In this document: one piece after another, positions 16,841 to 25,237 of the stretch
How positions within the stretch are numbered: position 1 is the first letter of the stretch
Layout: each line of letters opens with the position of its first letter
Assembly (NCBI RefSeq): GCF_001429765.1
Contig: NZ_LMJB01000005.1
Coordinates: forward strand, 1,145,556-1,209,555
Reading direction: 5' to 3'
Origin: Flavobacterium sp. Root901
Lineage (GTDB): Bacteria; Bacteroidota; Bacteroidia; Flavobacteriales; Flavobacteriaceae
DNA length: 64,000 bases
Translations under genes and position numbers: made by a program
The notes under the pieces: generated by a model
Told to the model about the DNA's origin: nothing
The model's input: only the letters and a program-made list of their open reading frames with translations
Database searches by the model: none

Positions 16841-17547
16841 AACTGCGTAGTAATCCGTACTGACGCTTTTACTAATGCCAATGCTTTTATACTGCTTATA
16901 GGAAACTCAATAATTTGGTAATGCGTGTTGTGTGGAACAAGTTGTACGTAAGATTTTCGCTTAGACTGTATTAAAAAACGCGTAAAAAAGAATTCATTTC
17001 CATCATTGTTTACATAAATTAAATACATTTCGCCCCAAATAATATTATTTTCAGGATTATGTACTATTTTGTACACTACAATATCCCTGCTGCTCAATAA
17101 CGGGTACATACTGTCTCCAACCACAAAAAGAGCACCGTCATAATCGGAAATTTTAGAAATGCTGATAAAATCTACCGGTTTTTGGCTTTTATTTTCTCCA
17201 AATAAATCCTGAATTCCTTCCGTTGTGCTAATATCATAGAGCGGAATGTCTAAACTTTCTGAGGTTTTATTGCGATTATAATTTTCGATCTGCTTATATG
17301 AGATGTCTTTTTCGGTCAAAGTGTTCATTTTTAACATACTTCCTTGTCCGGTTAAGAGCCATTCCAGATTAATATCGGTATATTTTTTTAGAATATTTTC
17401 TAATTTATCAATACCAATTGTCTTATTGTTTTTAAGCTGACTGGCAAAAGAACCATTCGACATTCCCACTTCCCGCTCCAAAACACTGACCTTTATCCCC
17501 TTTGCGTCAATGTATTTTTTTATTCGCTGTATTGTATTCTCTGCCAT
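16837..17547 (-). CDS. S24/LexA-like repressor with XRE-type HTH
   Basis: The 236-residue regulator has an N-terminal helix-turn-helix (about 5-70; VSVLEREVGMSNGSFASQL) of the phage-repressor type and a C-terminal S24 domain. The Ser of the self-cleaving dyad is present (GDSMYPL, S146). At the place of the catalytic Lys (usually a VKR segment) it has FFTRFL, so autocleavage may be lost. Bacteroidota carry many such regulators outside prophages. Upstream on the opposite strand are dyads overlapping a promoter, probably its operators. Confidence 0.85.
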   Translation of the reverse strand: MAENTIQRIKKYIDAKGIKVSVLEREVGMSNGSFASQLKNNKTIGIDKLENILKKYTDINLEWLLTGQGSMLKMNTLTEKDISYKQIENYNRNKTSESLDIPLYDISTTEGIQDLFGENKSQKPVDFISISKISDYDGALFVVGDSMYPLLSSRDIVVYKIVHNPENNIIWGEMYLIYVNNDGNEFFFTRFLIQSKRKSYVQLVPHNTHYQIIEFPISSIKALALVKASVRITTQF

Positions 17548-17551
17548 AAAG

Positions 17552-17604
17552 CATTTTATTTAGAAAAAATCTTACTTTTTATTTTTTATTTAAGAAATAT
17601 CTTA
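17552..17604. promoter_or_regulatory. Candidate operators of the S24 repressor
   Basis: Two imperfect direct copies of a roughly 20-base word lie side by side, both ending ATCTTAC. The right copy contains a perfect dyad TAAGA-N4-TCTTA (17591-17604); the left one has AGA-N5-TCT. A third half-site TAAGA follows at about 17630. The position directly before a TACCTTTG promoter and beside the repressor start is typical for autoregulated repressors. Confidence 0.5.
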
Positions 17605-17605
17605 C

Positions 17606-17613
17606 TACCTTTG
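17606..17613 (+). promoter_or_regulatory. Bacteroidota -7 promoter element
   Basis: TACCTTTG fits the Bacteroidota consensus TAnnTTTG exactly. It faces away from the repressor gene, and the dyad at 17591-17604 lies between it and the -33 region. Bound repressor would block it. The -33 element itself is weak (TTTT). Confidence 0.5.
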
Positions 17614-17965
17614 CGCCGTATTTTCCTATAAGAAAAAGATGGTAAAAATATGAAAAACCTAGTGTAGTTATAGCAATATGTGCTAAAGATTATACAAACT
17701 GGGCATGAATACCTATGTTTTTAAGCGAATATTTTGTAAAGGCTTCATAAAAATGAAAAATTGCTGTCTTTGTTAAAAAAAATTGAAGAACAAGACATTA
17801 AAATTATAGATAAATGATGTTTAATAAAAACAAAAAGGAAGATGAAGAAGAAAAATTAAGCCCATTGCTGTTTAGTAACAAATAATGTCAGTGTAAGTTT
17901 CCAAAATTTAGGTTTTGGGACTAAAATGGGACATGTAATTCTTTCAAATTTAGAACAAAGTAATC
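17614..17965 (+). other. Leader with possible tiny ORFs
   Basis: This 350-base stretch follows the repressed promoter. It holds a 23-codon ORF at 17814-17885 (starting MMFNKNKKEDEEEK). Its ATG overlaps the stop of another short open frame reading KLLSLLKKIEEQDIKIIDK that lacks an ATG. These could be coupled micro-ORFs or decayed coding sequence. No RNA gene was recognised. Confidence 0.35.
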
Positions 17966-18196
17966 ATGGCCGCCAGAAAAACAAATATTTACAACTCCTA
18001 TAATCTGGATATTTTAGAAGCCTTGTTTATGAAATACCGGGTTTCTAAATATTACATACGCAAGTGCCTTAGTGGAAATGCACACGGCCCTAAGTCTGAC
18101 GATATTAAGAAAGATTATGAAAATATGGAGAAAGCTGTTAATAACATAATTAGAGAATTCTGTAAAGAAAATAATCTTATAGGCAGCAAGCATTAA
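17966..18196 (+). CDS. Small basic protein, unknown function
   Basis: The 76-residue protein has no signal peptide or membrane segment. It is helical and basic. The middle reads ILEALFMKYRVSKYYIRKCLSG, which could be a small helix-turn-helix, followed by a charged stretch and a second helix. It lies about 350 bases downstream of the promoter controlled by the S24 repressor and may be its regulated gene. I do not recognise the family. Confidence 0.55.
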   Translation: MAARKTNIYNSYNLDILEALFMKYRVSKYYIRKCLSGNAHGPKSDDIKKDYENMEKAVNNIIREFCKENNLIGSKH

Positions 18197-18481
18197 TTAG
18201 TTTCAAAAGATATTCATTTACTGCCCTGTTCAATATCTCACCATTGATCATTCGGACTTTTAAGGCTGGAAATGAAAGACGCAAATACCACAATAGCGTT
18301 TCTAAAAAAAACCAGAGAGCAAAGCCACTTAACGCCCTCTAACCGAATAAAATAAAAATTATATACAATTCTTTTTTACGAATTGTCAAAATCCTGATAA
18401 TGTATTGGTTTAGTTAATTCTATTAGCTCTAAACAGCTATATGTATATCAGAAAAATCTTAACAAATAAATTAAACATGAC

Positions 18482-19084
18482 ATGAAAAAAGTATCAAAAT
18501 TAATTACAATACTGTGTACTGCACTATTTTTTGCATGTATAGGTAAAACGCATGCACAAACCGGGATCAACACACAAACACCAGATGTGAGTGCTGCACT
18601 CGAGGTAAAATCTCCAGATGGTAAAAAAGGATTGTTGATTCCGCGTGTTACAACAGCTCAAAAAACAGCAATTCCTACTCCGGCAACGGGACTTATTGTA
18701 TATGATACCACACAAAAATGTGTTTCTCAAAATGCAGGAACACCAGCTGTACCAAACTGGATTTGTCTGGGTAAAGACTTATTGACTTCTTTCTTTTATA
18801 TGCCTGCGGTAGCGGTAGATGCTTCGGTATTGGCAACAGGAAAAACACTTAATTTATATACTACGTACCAGTCGCAGTTTTTAACTCCTAAAAAAGCAAG
18901 CAGCGGAGCACCGGCTTCTCTTCCTTATTTTCCAAATGCGACGGATTTGTATTACTATATAACCAATTGCGACGATACTGTAATTAAAGTAAACAGCATA
19001 ACGGCAGACGGGATCTTAAATTATGATATTATTAAAGCAGCAGACTATGGCTCATTTATGAACGTGGTTTTTGTAGTAAAATAA
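18482..19084 (+). CDS. Secreted surface protein, paralogue A
   Basis: The 200-residue protein has a signal peptide ending at about residue 25 (THAQ). The block GINTQTPDVSAALEVKSPDGKKGLLIPR is a widespread start of Bacteroidota surface and tail-fibre-like proteins. A domain of about 100 residues follows that is shared with the gene at 20596 (APASLPYFPNATDLYYYITNCDD and a DYGSFMNVVF end). No type IX sorting domain is visible at the C-terminus. The function is unknown. It starts a three-gene unit with only 7 bases to the next gene. Confidence 0.75.
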   Translation: MKKVSKLITILCTALFFACIGKTHAQTGINTQTPDVSAALEVKSPDGKKGLLIPRVTTAQKTAIPTPATGLIVYDTTQKCVSQNAGTPAVPNWICLGKDLLTSFFYMPAVAVDASVLATGKTLNLYTTYQSQFLTPKKASSGAPASLPYFPNATDLYYYITNCDDTVIKVNSITADGILNYDIIKAADYGSFMNVVFVVK

Positions 19085-19091
19085 AAAAGAC

Positions 19092-20570
19092 ATGAAAAAA
19101 ATTATTTTATTTTTAACCATACTGGTATTCTCTTTTTCTGCTCAGGCACAAAAAGAGGCCTACAACTGGTATTTTGGCGCTTATGCTGGTTTTACTTTTA
19201 ATGCAACCCAAACGGTAAATGATGCGACAGGTACTCCGGTTCCTAATGTTCCTAAAAACATAACAAGTATGATGAGTACTAATGAGGGATGTTTTGCGCT
19301 TTCTAATCCTACTACCGGTGAAACTATGGTATATTCAGATGGTATGGCAGTTTATAATAAAAATAATGCCGTAATCGCAACTGGGCTTAATGGTAATTCA
19401 AGCTCTGCACAGTCTGGAATCCTACTGCCCTGGCCCGGAAAACCTAATTTTTACTTTATAATCTCAAATAGTCAGTTTTTAAATTATAATGGAGGATTAT
19501 ATTACAGCGTGTTTGAGGATAGGAATAATGGAATTGTTACCAATAAAAATGTTCCTTTAAATGGTGGAACAAATGTGCCTACAGCAAATCTTTACGAGAA
19601 TACAATGGCTGTGCGTCATGCCAACGGAATTGACTATTGGCTGGTAAATCGTACAGGCCCTTATTTGTTGGCGTGGCTGGTTACCAAAGACGGATTTCCG
19701 GCAGATGGTGCGCCAACAGTAGTTAGCGCTATACCAGGAGCTGTAGAAAAAATAGGAGATTATAGCGAAGGATATTTGAAAATGTCTTCGGATGGTAAAA
19801 CTATCTGTCATGCAAATCTCGACGCTTGGGGACAAGAAATAATGCTGGCAGATTTTGACAATGCCACCGGAAAAATAAATAATGTGAAAATTCGATTTTT
19901 TAGTTATAGTATATCAGGTGCACAATTATATGGTGTAGAATTTTCTCCGGATGGTAAAAATTTGTTTTTATCGAACCTGGGCAGTGGAGTATGGGTAATG
20001 CCAACTGCAGATTTTATGACAGCACCCGGTAGACTACTATCAAATAATATTGGAGGGGCAATGCAGCTGGGGCCAGACGGCAGAATTTATGTATCTCAGT
20101 ATGGTACTACAACTTTAGGAATTATCCCAAATCCTAATGATGTTGCGGCAAATGTTAAAGTACATATTTTAAATAATTATTTGGGTGGAACTGCTAAATG
20201 GGGTCTGCCAACTTTTCCTGCGTCTATTTTTGATATGAAGCCAACTGCTCACGCATTTGCCTGTACAGGAAATAATTACAAATTTACTACAACCGTTACA
20301 ACTGCAGGTGCAGATGTGCCTGTAAAATTATCAGTAGATTATGGAGACAGCACTACTGAGGTTATTAATCTTGTAGCGGGACAAAGTGATTATAGTTTTA
20401 CGCACGCCTATGCCTTACCGGGAACTTATACTGTAAAAATCACACCGCTCAAAGCAGGAGATATTGCTTTAACGCCTACAACACTTTCGGCTGAAGCTGT
20501 AGACTGCTTGTTAAAAACAAACAGGATGATTAGGGTAGATTTGAAAAATACAAATACATTAGGTTTATAA
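19092..20570 (+). CDS. Secreted beta-propeller and PKD-domain protein
   Basis: The 492-residue protein has a signal peptide (cut near QAQ, residue 19). A propeller-like domain follows (about 20-375) with NWYFGAYAGFTFN and MVYSDGMAVYNKNN, as seen in the N-terminal part of large Bacteroidota adhesins with type B sorting domains. A PKD-like domain (about 385-470; VDYGDSTTEV and FTHAYALPGTYTVKI) comes next. It ends shortly after the PKD domain without a recognisable sorting signal. It may therefore stay periplasmic, or be a shortened adhesin. It lies between two paralogous secreted proteins. Confidence 0.78.
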   Translation: MKKIILFLTILVFSFSAQAQKEAYNWYFGAYAGFTFNATQTVNDATGTPVPNVPKNITSMMSTNEGCFALSNPTTGETMVYSDGMAVYNKNNAVIATGLNGNSSSAQSGILLPWPGKPNFYFIISNSQFLNYNGGLYYSVFEDRNNGIVTNKNVPLNGGTNVPTANLYENTMAVRHANGIDYWLVNRTGPYLLAWLVTKDGFPADGAPTVVSAIPGAVEKIGDYSEGYLKMSSDGKTICHANLDAWGQEIMLADFDNATGKINNVKIRFFSYSISGAQLYGVEFSPDGKNLFLSNLGSGVWVMPTADFMTAPGRLLSNNIGGAMQLGPDGRIYVSQYGTTTLGIIPNPNDVAANVKVHILNNYLGGTAKWGLPTFPASIFDMKPTAHAFACTGNNYKFTTTVTTAGADVPVKLSVDYGDSTTEVINLVAGQSDYSFTHAYALPGTYTVKITPLKAGDIALTPTTLSAEAVDCLLKTNRMIRVDLKNTNTLGL

Positions 20571-20595
20571 CCTACTTATTTTAAAAATCATTATT

Positions 20596-21198
20596 ATGAA
20601 AATACTATTAAAAACAGCCTGCAAAGGTATAATGACAGTTGTATTGTTTGCGGCTGCTGTTTCGGCTCAGGCACAAACAGGTATCGGTACGCAGACACCA
20701 GATGCGAGTGCAGCACTAGAAATAAGCAGCACAACAAAAGGACTGCTTATGCCGCAGCTTACATCAGCACAAAAAAACACCATGCCAACTCCGGCCACAG
20801 GTTTAATGATATACGACACAGACTTAAACTGCATCTCAGTAAATAACGGAACGCCTGCTGCACCTTCATGGGGCTGTACTTTATTACTGAACCGCAAGTT
20901 TTTTTACATGCCGTCTATTAATATTCCAACGAGCACAGCTCTAATTGGCGTAACACAAACCAAAAATTTGTATGCGCAATATGTAAGTGAGTTTGGTACG
21001 CCAAAACTGGCTAGCGCAGGAGCTCCTGCAAGTATTCCGTATTTTGCAAATCCTACTGATCTTAGTTATTATGTAACCTATTGCGATACAGATTTAATAG
21101 AAATAAGCGGGATCGATGCAAATGGCGTTATGACGTATAAATTACTGAAAAATGCCAATTACGATTCGTATATGAATATAGTTTTTGCTCCAAAATAA
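20596..21198 (+). CDS. Secreted surface protein, paralogue B
   Basis: This 200-residue paralogue of the protein at 18482 has the same length and the same order: signal peptide ending SAQAQ, GIGTQTPDASAALEISSTTKG, a TPATGLMIYDTD strand, and the shared C-terminal domain (APASIPYFANPTDLSYYVTYCD, DSYMNIVF). The two differ mainly in the middle. It ends the three-gene unit, with a strong terminator behind it. Confidence 0.75.
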   Translation: MKILLKTACKGIMTVVLFAAAVSAQAQTGIGTQTPDASAALEISSTTKGLLMPQLTSAQKNTMPTPATGLMIYDTDLNCISVNNGTPAAPSWGCTLLLNRKFFYMPSINIPTSTALIGVTQTKNLYAQYVSEFGTPKLASAGAPASIPYFANPTDLSYYVTYCDTDLIEISGIDANGVMTYKLLKNANYDSYMNIVFAPK

Positions 21199-21223
21199 AA
21201 TAAGGACAGAGCATAAAAAAAAC

Positions 21224-21258
21224 AAAACCCTTGTAAATATTTTACAAGGGTTTTTAAT
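21224..21258 (+). terminator. Rho-independent terminator
   Basis: A 14-bp perfect stem (AAAACCCTTGTAAA and its complement) with a 3-base loop is followed by T-rich sequence. It closes the secreted-protein unit. On the minus strand it also lies just behind tRNA-Ala, so it may serve both directions. Confidence 0.9.
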
Positions 21259-21261
21259 TTG

Positions 21262-21335
21262 TGGAGAATACCGGATTCGAACCGGTCACCCCTTGCCTGC
21301 CAGGCAAGTACTCTAGCCAAATGAGCTAATCCCCC
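21262..21335 (-). tRNA. tRNA-Ala (anticodon GGC)
   Basis: Read on the minus strand, the 74-base sequence folds as a cloverleaf: acceptor GGGGGAT/ATTCTCC, a D arm with GCTC/GAGT, anticodon stem CTTGC/GCAAG around loop CTGGCAG (anticodon GGC, reading GCC), and a T arm ACCGG/CCGGT with TTCGAAT. The discriminator base is A, and CCA is not encoded in the genome. Confidence 0.93.
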
Positions 21336-21439
21336 AAAGTGTTTAGCAAATAAAGTCAATTAATTGGCAAAAAACAAATTTCTGACAGTTTCAAAAGAAT
21401 TATTTTTCAAAACCGTAACTTTACGATAAAATCTATTTT

Positions 21440-22204
21440 ATGAGTTCAGAAAATTTAAACGGAAGTTTAGAAACTTCTTTTTTCAATACTATTGCAACGG
21501 TACAATTTGGCCATTCGGCCGGGAATTCTTTTCCGAGGGATTTACTCAACCGCTTAACCGCAGAAATCAATGCATTAAGCCGAAATGAAACGGTTTCGGT
21601 TATTATTCTGCAAAGCGAAGGAAATAAAGTTTTTTGTGCAGGTGCTTCGTTTGATGAACTTCTGGAAGTAAAAAATGAAGAACAGGGAACAGAATTTTTC
21701 TCGGGTTTTGCCCATTTGCTTAATGCGATGCGAAACTGTTCTAAAATTATAATAGGCCGTGTTCAGGGAAAAGCTGTGGGCGGCGGTGTTGGTATTATTG
21801 CTGCCTGCGATTATGTTCTGGCAGCTCCGGAAAGTGCTGTAAAATTATCTGAACTGGCCATTGGGATCGGGCCTTTTGTAATTGAACCGGCCGTTTCACG
21901 AAAAATTGGTAAAACCGCCATGACCCGCATGACCCTCGCAGCACACGAATGGAAATCTGCAGAGTGGGCACTCCAAAACGGACTTTATTCTGAAATTCAT
22001 AGTGCAGCAGAACTGGATACAGCTATTTTAAATTTTGCACAAAAATTAAGTTCCTACAATCCCGAAGCTTTATCTGAAATGAAAAAAATCATCTGGGAAG
22101 GTACTGAAACCTGGGAATCGCTGCTTTTTGAAAGAGCCGCCATTACAGGAAAACTGGTTTTATCTGATTTTGCAAAATCGGCATTGCTGCAGTTTAAAAA
22201 ATAG
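21440..22204 (+). CDS. Enoyl-CoA hydratase/isomerase family protein
   Basis: The 254-residue crotonase-fold protein has the CoA and oxyanion-hole segments SEGNKVFCAGASFDEL and GRVQGKAVGGGVGIIAACDYVLA. At the position of the second catalytic Glu it reads SELAIGIGPFVIEP. It probably hydrates or isomerises an acyl-CoA in fatty-acid or aromatic-compound breakdown. The exact reaction cannot be read from sequence. It is a single gene; the tRNA upstream points the other way. Confidence 0.85.
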   Translation: MSSENLNGSLETSFFNTIATVQFGHSAGNSFPRDLLNRLTAEINALSRNETVSVIILQSEGNKVFCAGASFDELLEVKNEEQGTEFFSGFAHLLNAMRNCSKIIIGRVQGKAVGGGVGIIAACDYVLAAPESAVKLSELAIGIGPFVIEPAVSRKIGKTAMTRMTLAAHEWKSAEWALQNGLYSEIHSAAELDTAILNFAQKLSSYNPEALSEMKKIIWEGTETWESLLFERAAITGKLVLSDFAKSALLQFKK

Positions 22205-22465
22205 TTTTGCCGCAGATTTTACATTCAAAGAAGTTAAAAATCATTTTAATCTGTGAAATCTGTGGTAAAGGCAAACAATATATTTATAGGAAAGCAGATT
22301 TTTGTAATAACTTTTAGAAGAACAGAAAACCTGTTTCTGTGAGTTTAAATTTCAGCCTTTTAAACTAATAAATATCATATTTTAACTCTCCAAGCTTATG
22401 CACCTTTGTCAAAGTTTTAACCTTGGCAAAAATTGTCAGACTAATAATCAACTAAATATTTTAAA

Positions 22466-22642
22466 ATGAAACTCATTTCATTACTTCAGAAAGTCGATGT
22501 AGCGGAGAAAATTAAAAACGCGCCGGACAGCAGTTATCAAATAGGTGTAATCATTGGATCATTTATTCCATTTATCGTTTTAATAGGAATTGCGTACTGG
22601 ATGTATAACAGAGCTAAAAAAAGAGATGAAAACGGTTATTAA
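22466..22642 (+). CDS. Small single-pass membrane protein
   Basis: The 58-residue ORF starts MKLISLLQKVDVAEKIKN, then has a hydrophobic helix (about 26-46) and a short basic tail RAKKRDENGY. The amphipathic start and the single helix suggest an inner-membrane microprotein with its tail in the cytoplasm. It lies 31 bases before queD and may be co-transcribed, although a separate promoter word sits between them. Its function is unknown. Confidence 0.6.
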   Translation: MKLISLLQKVDVAEKIKNAPDSSYQIGVIIGSFIPFIVLIGIAYWMYNRAKKRDENGY

Positions 22643-22646
22643 TTTG

Positions 22647-22654
22647 TAAATTTG
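22647..22654 (+). promoter_or_regulatory. Bacteroidota -7 promoter element for queD
   Basis: TAAATTTG matches TAnnTTTG and lies 20 bases before the queD start. No good -33 TTTG is seen at the expected distance. Confidence 0.45.
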
Positions 22655-22673
22655 CAAGCTAAAATTAATATCG

Positions 22674-23126
22674 ATGAGTAAAATCAGAATTACAAAACAA
22701 TTTAGTTTCGAAACCGGACACGCTTTATACGGTTACGACGGAAAATGTAAAAACGTTCACGGGCACAGTTATAAATTATCGGTAACAGTTATAGGTTCGC
22801 CAATTACAGACCGGTCTAATGTGAAATTCGGAATGGTAATTGACTTTTCTGACCTAAAGAAAATTGTAAAAGAAGAAATCGTCGATCAGTTTGACCACGC
22901 AACAGTTTTTAACGAAACCACGCCGCATATCGAATTGGCAAATGAATTAAAAAACCGCGGGCATCACGTTATTTTAGTAAATTATCAGCCAACAAGCGAA
23001 AACATGGTAGTCGATTTTGCAGAAAGAATTGTAGCAAGACTTCCAAAAGATATTTCACTTTTCTCCCTTAAACTACAGGAAACAGAATCTTCATTTGCAG
23101 AATGGTTTGCGAGTGATAATCTTTAA
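22674..23126 (+). CDS. queD: 6-carboxytetrahydropterin synthase QueD
   Basis: The 150-residue enzyme of the PTPS/QueD family has zinc ligands H16 (FETGHALYG), H29 and H31 (VHGHSY) and the catalytic C25 (GKCKNVHGH). A conserved DQFDHATVFN segment carries the proton-relay Asp and His, and LQETESSFAEW carries the substrate-binding Glu. It converts dihydroneopterin triphosphate to 6-carboxytetrahydropterin in queuosine and 7-deazaguanine synthesis. No other queuosine gene lies nearby. Confidence 0.93.
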   Translation: MSKIRITKQFSFETGHALYGYDGKCKNVHGHSYKLSVTVIGSPITDRSNVKFGMVIDFSDLKKIVKEEIVDQFDHATVFNETTPHIELANELKNRGHHVILVNYQPTSENMVVDFAERIVARLPKDISLFSLKLQETESSFAEWFASDNL

Positions 23127-23199
23127 ATGGAAAATTCAGTTTTTAAATTCCAATTTTCCAGGGAATCTAAAACCTAAAGTCTAAAATCTAAAATTCCTT

Positions 23200-23943
23200 A
23201 TGAAAAAAGTATATTTTGCTTCAGATCAACATTTTGGTGCTCCAACTCCTGAATTGAGCCTGCCTCGTGAGCAAAAATTTGTTGCCTGGCTGGATAAAGT
23301 GAAAGAAGATGCCGAAGCGATTTTTTTATTGGGTGATTTGTTTGACTTTTGGTTTGAATATAAAACGGTTGTACCTAAAGGATTTGTACGCGTTTTAGGA
23401 AAACTGGCAGAAATTCGCGACAGCGGAATCCCAATTCATTTTTTTGTCGGAAACCATGATTTATGGATGAATGATTATTTCCAGACCGAACTGAATATTC
23501 CGGTCTATCACGACAATAAAGAATTTACTTTTAACGGAAAAACTTTTTTAATTGGCCACGGCGATGGAAAAGGCCCTGGAGATAAAGGCTATAAAAGAAT
23601 GAAAAAGGTATTTACGAATCCGTTTTCAAAATGGCTTTTCCGATGGCTGCATCCTGATGTTGGAGTGAGTCTGGCGCAGTATTTATCTGTAAAAAACAAA
23701 TTAATTTCCGGAGACGAAGATGTTAAGTTTCTAGGCGAAGAAAACGAATGGCTGGTTTTGTATGCCAAACGAAAACTCGAAACCAGACATTATAATTATT
23801 TTATTTTTGGACACCGCCATCTGCCTATGATTATTCCGGTAGGAGAGGACTCAAAATACGTAAATCTTGGAGACTGGATTGGCTATTTTACGTACGGCGT
23901 TTTTGACGGCGAAACTTTTGAGCTTCAGAAATTCGAATCGTAA
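23200..23943 (+). CDS. lpxH: UDP-2,3-diacylglucosamine diphosphatase LpxH
   Basis: The 247-residue metallophosphoesterase has the five-motif metal centre: D9 and H11 (SDQHFG), D46 (GDLFDFW), N85/H86 (GNHDLWM), the HGDG segment and GHRH near the end. The DFWFEY and KWLFRWLHPDVG stretches are typical of LpxH in Bacteroidota. It cleaves UDP-2,3-diacylglucosamine to lipid X in lipid A synthesis at the inner membrane. Its stop directly abuts the end of the convergent cytochrome gene. Confidence 0.92.
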   Translation: MKKVYFASDQHFGAPTPELSLPREQKFVAWLDKVKEDAEAIFLLGDLFDFWFEYKTVVPKGFVRVLGKLAEIRDSGIPIHFFVGNHDLWMNDYFQTELNIPVYHDNKEFTFNGKTFLIGHGDGKGPGDKGYKRMKKVFTNPFSKWLFRWLHPDVGVSLAQYLSVKNKLISGDEDVKFLGEENEWLVLYAKRKLETRHYNYFIFGHRHLPMIIPVGEDSKYVNLGDWIGYFTYGVFDGETFELQKFES

Positions 23944-25155
23944 TTACTTTTTATTTGCCGGATAAATTCCAATTTTGTGTGTTCGCAAAATATAATTTGA
24001 AAGCTGTTTACTGTTCGAAAGCTGAAAACTAATAGCGTTTGAAGATTTTTTCGGCATGTGACATTCCACGCAATTAGATGCCATTAATTTCTCCGGCATC
24101 ATTTTGAGGGTTTGTTCTTTGTGTTTTAAGCCCTGATGACAGCTCATGCAAATTTTAGAATACGACGCCATATTTTTTGAAGCATTTTCATGCGGATTAT
24201 GGCAGGTAATGCAGTCCATTTTTTCGCTGTTAATAAAACATTTACTTTGAGACATTAAGCGAAATTGGTTTCCGTGAACATCAAATTGAGCGGTATCGGT
24301 AACACTTCTGGTATTTCTGTAAAAATCACTCAGATTATTTCCCGGTTTAAAATCAAAACGAGATTTCATTTTCATGCCGTCATTTCCGGCATGGCAGAGT
24401 GCACAGGCATCTAGTTTTTGCTGTCTGTTTAAAGTTTTAAAACTGGTAATACTGTTTGCTGTTTTTACATTTGGATTTTTCAAATGAAACTCGACATGTT
24501 TTTTTGCAGGGCCGTGACAGCGCTCGCAGTCAATACCGTAAACAATTGTTTTTTTGTCGATAATATCCTCTACTTCCATAGACAAGAAGTTTTTCTGGTC
24601 AGAACTTTGGTTAACGTTTCTGCTGCTAATGTTTGATGCATGGCAGGAGTAACAATCCTTAACCACCATTCGGTCAAAATAAGGTTTGTCTGCCGGAAAA
24701 CCGGGACTTGTGGCCCAGTTATTTATAGAATTATAGAAAGAAACAGGTAATTCGTAAGTATTATTATCACGCCAGTAAACAGAAGTCTGGGCATGTTTGA
24801 TTCCAAAAACAATCTCATAACAGTGCGCTTCGACTTCTTTTCCGTTTTTATACAAGACCTGATAAAGACTGTCGTTTCGTTTTTCCATGACCAGTCTGGT
24901 ATTTTTATCATAGATAAAAGTATGGTCATCTTCGTCAAAATCACCTAAAACATTTCCCGGAACTGCCGGAGCAGTAGCTTTAAAATGAGAACTTTGTAAA
25001 GCCATATTATACTGAACCTGATGACACTGAACGCAGCTTTCAGAACCGGCGTAATCTGTACCACGCGGATCAATATATTCATCAGATTTGCTGTTGCAGT
25101 TTGTAAAGCAAACCGCTAAAACAACCAAAGTAAAAAGAAAGCCAATTTTTTTCAT
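23944..25155 (-). CDS. Multihaem c-type cytochrome lipoprotein
   Basis: The 403-residue protein has a lipoprotein signal peptide (lipobox FTNC, C20) and seven CxxCH haem motifs: CVQCH, CYSCH, CERCH, CALCH, CITCH, CMSCH and CVECH. Seven covalently bound haems make it an electron-carrying or reducing protein anchored in the envelope, facing the periplasm or outside. The arrangement resembles the multihaem proteins near NrfA-type or octahaem reductases, but no catalytic Lys-haem motif (CxxCK) is seen. No maturation genes are nearby. Confidence 0.88.
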   Translation of the reverse strand: MKKIGFLFTLVVLAVCFTNCNSKSDEYIDPRGTDYAGSESCVQCHQVQYNMALQSSHFKATAPAVPGNVLGDFDEDDHTFIYDKNTRLVMEKRNDSLYQVLYKNGKEVEAHCYEIVFGIKHAQTSVYWRDNNTYELPVSFYNSINNWATSPGFPADKPYFDRMVVKDCYSCHASNISSRNVNQSSDQKNFLSMEVEDIIDKKTIVYGIDCERCHGPAKKHVEFHLKNPNVKTANSITSFKTLNRQQKLDACALCHAGNDGMKMKSRFDFKPGNNLSDFYRNTRSVTDTAQFDVHGNQFRLMSQSKCFINSEKMDCITCHNPHENASKNMASYSKICMSCHQGLKHKEQTLKMMPEKLMASNCVECHMPKKSSNAISFQLSNSKQLSNYILRTHKIGIYPANKK

Positions 25156-25237
25156 TGTTGTAAATATACTTTATTTTGAATACAATCAAAATATATTTGA
25201 ATAATGAAAAAATGGTGTTAAAATATTTAAAAGACTT

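Noticed and set aside
16837..21335. Integrated prophage next to tRNA-Ala
   Set aside because: There is a phage-type repressor and a tRNA, but no integrase, structural genes or attachment-site repeat of the tRNA end.
21159..21359. 66-codon ORF on the minus strand
   Set aside because: It is a translation of tRNA-Ala and its flanks.
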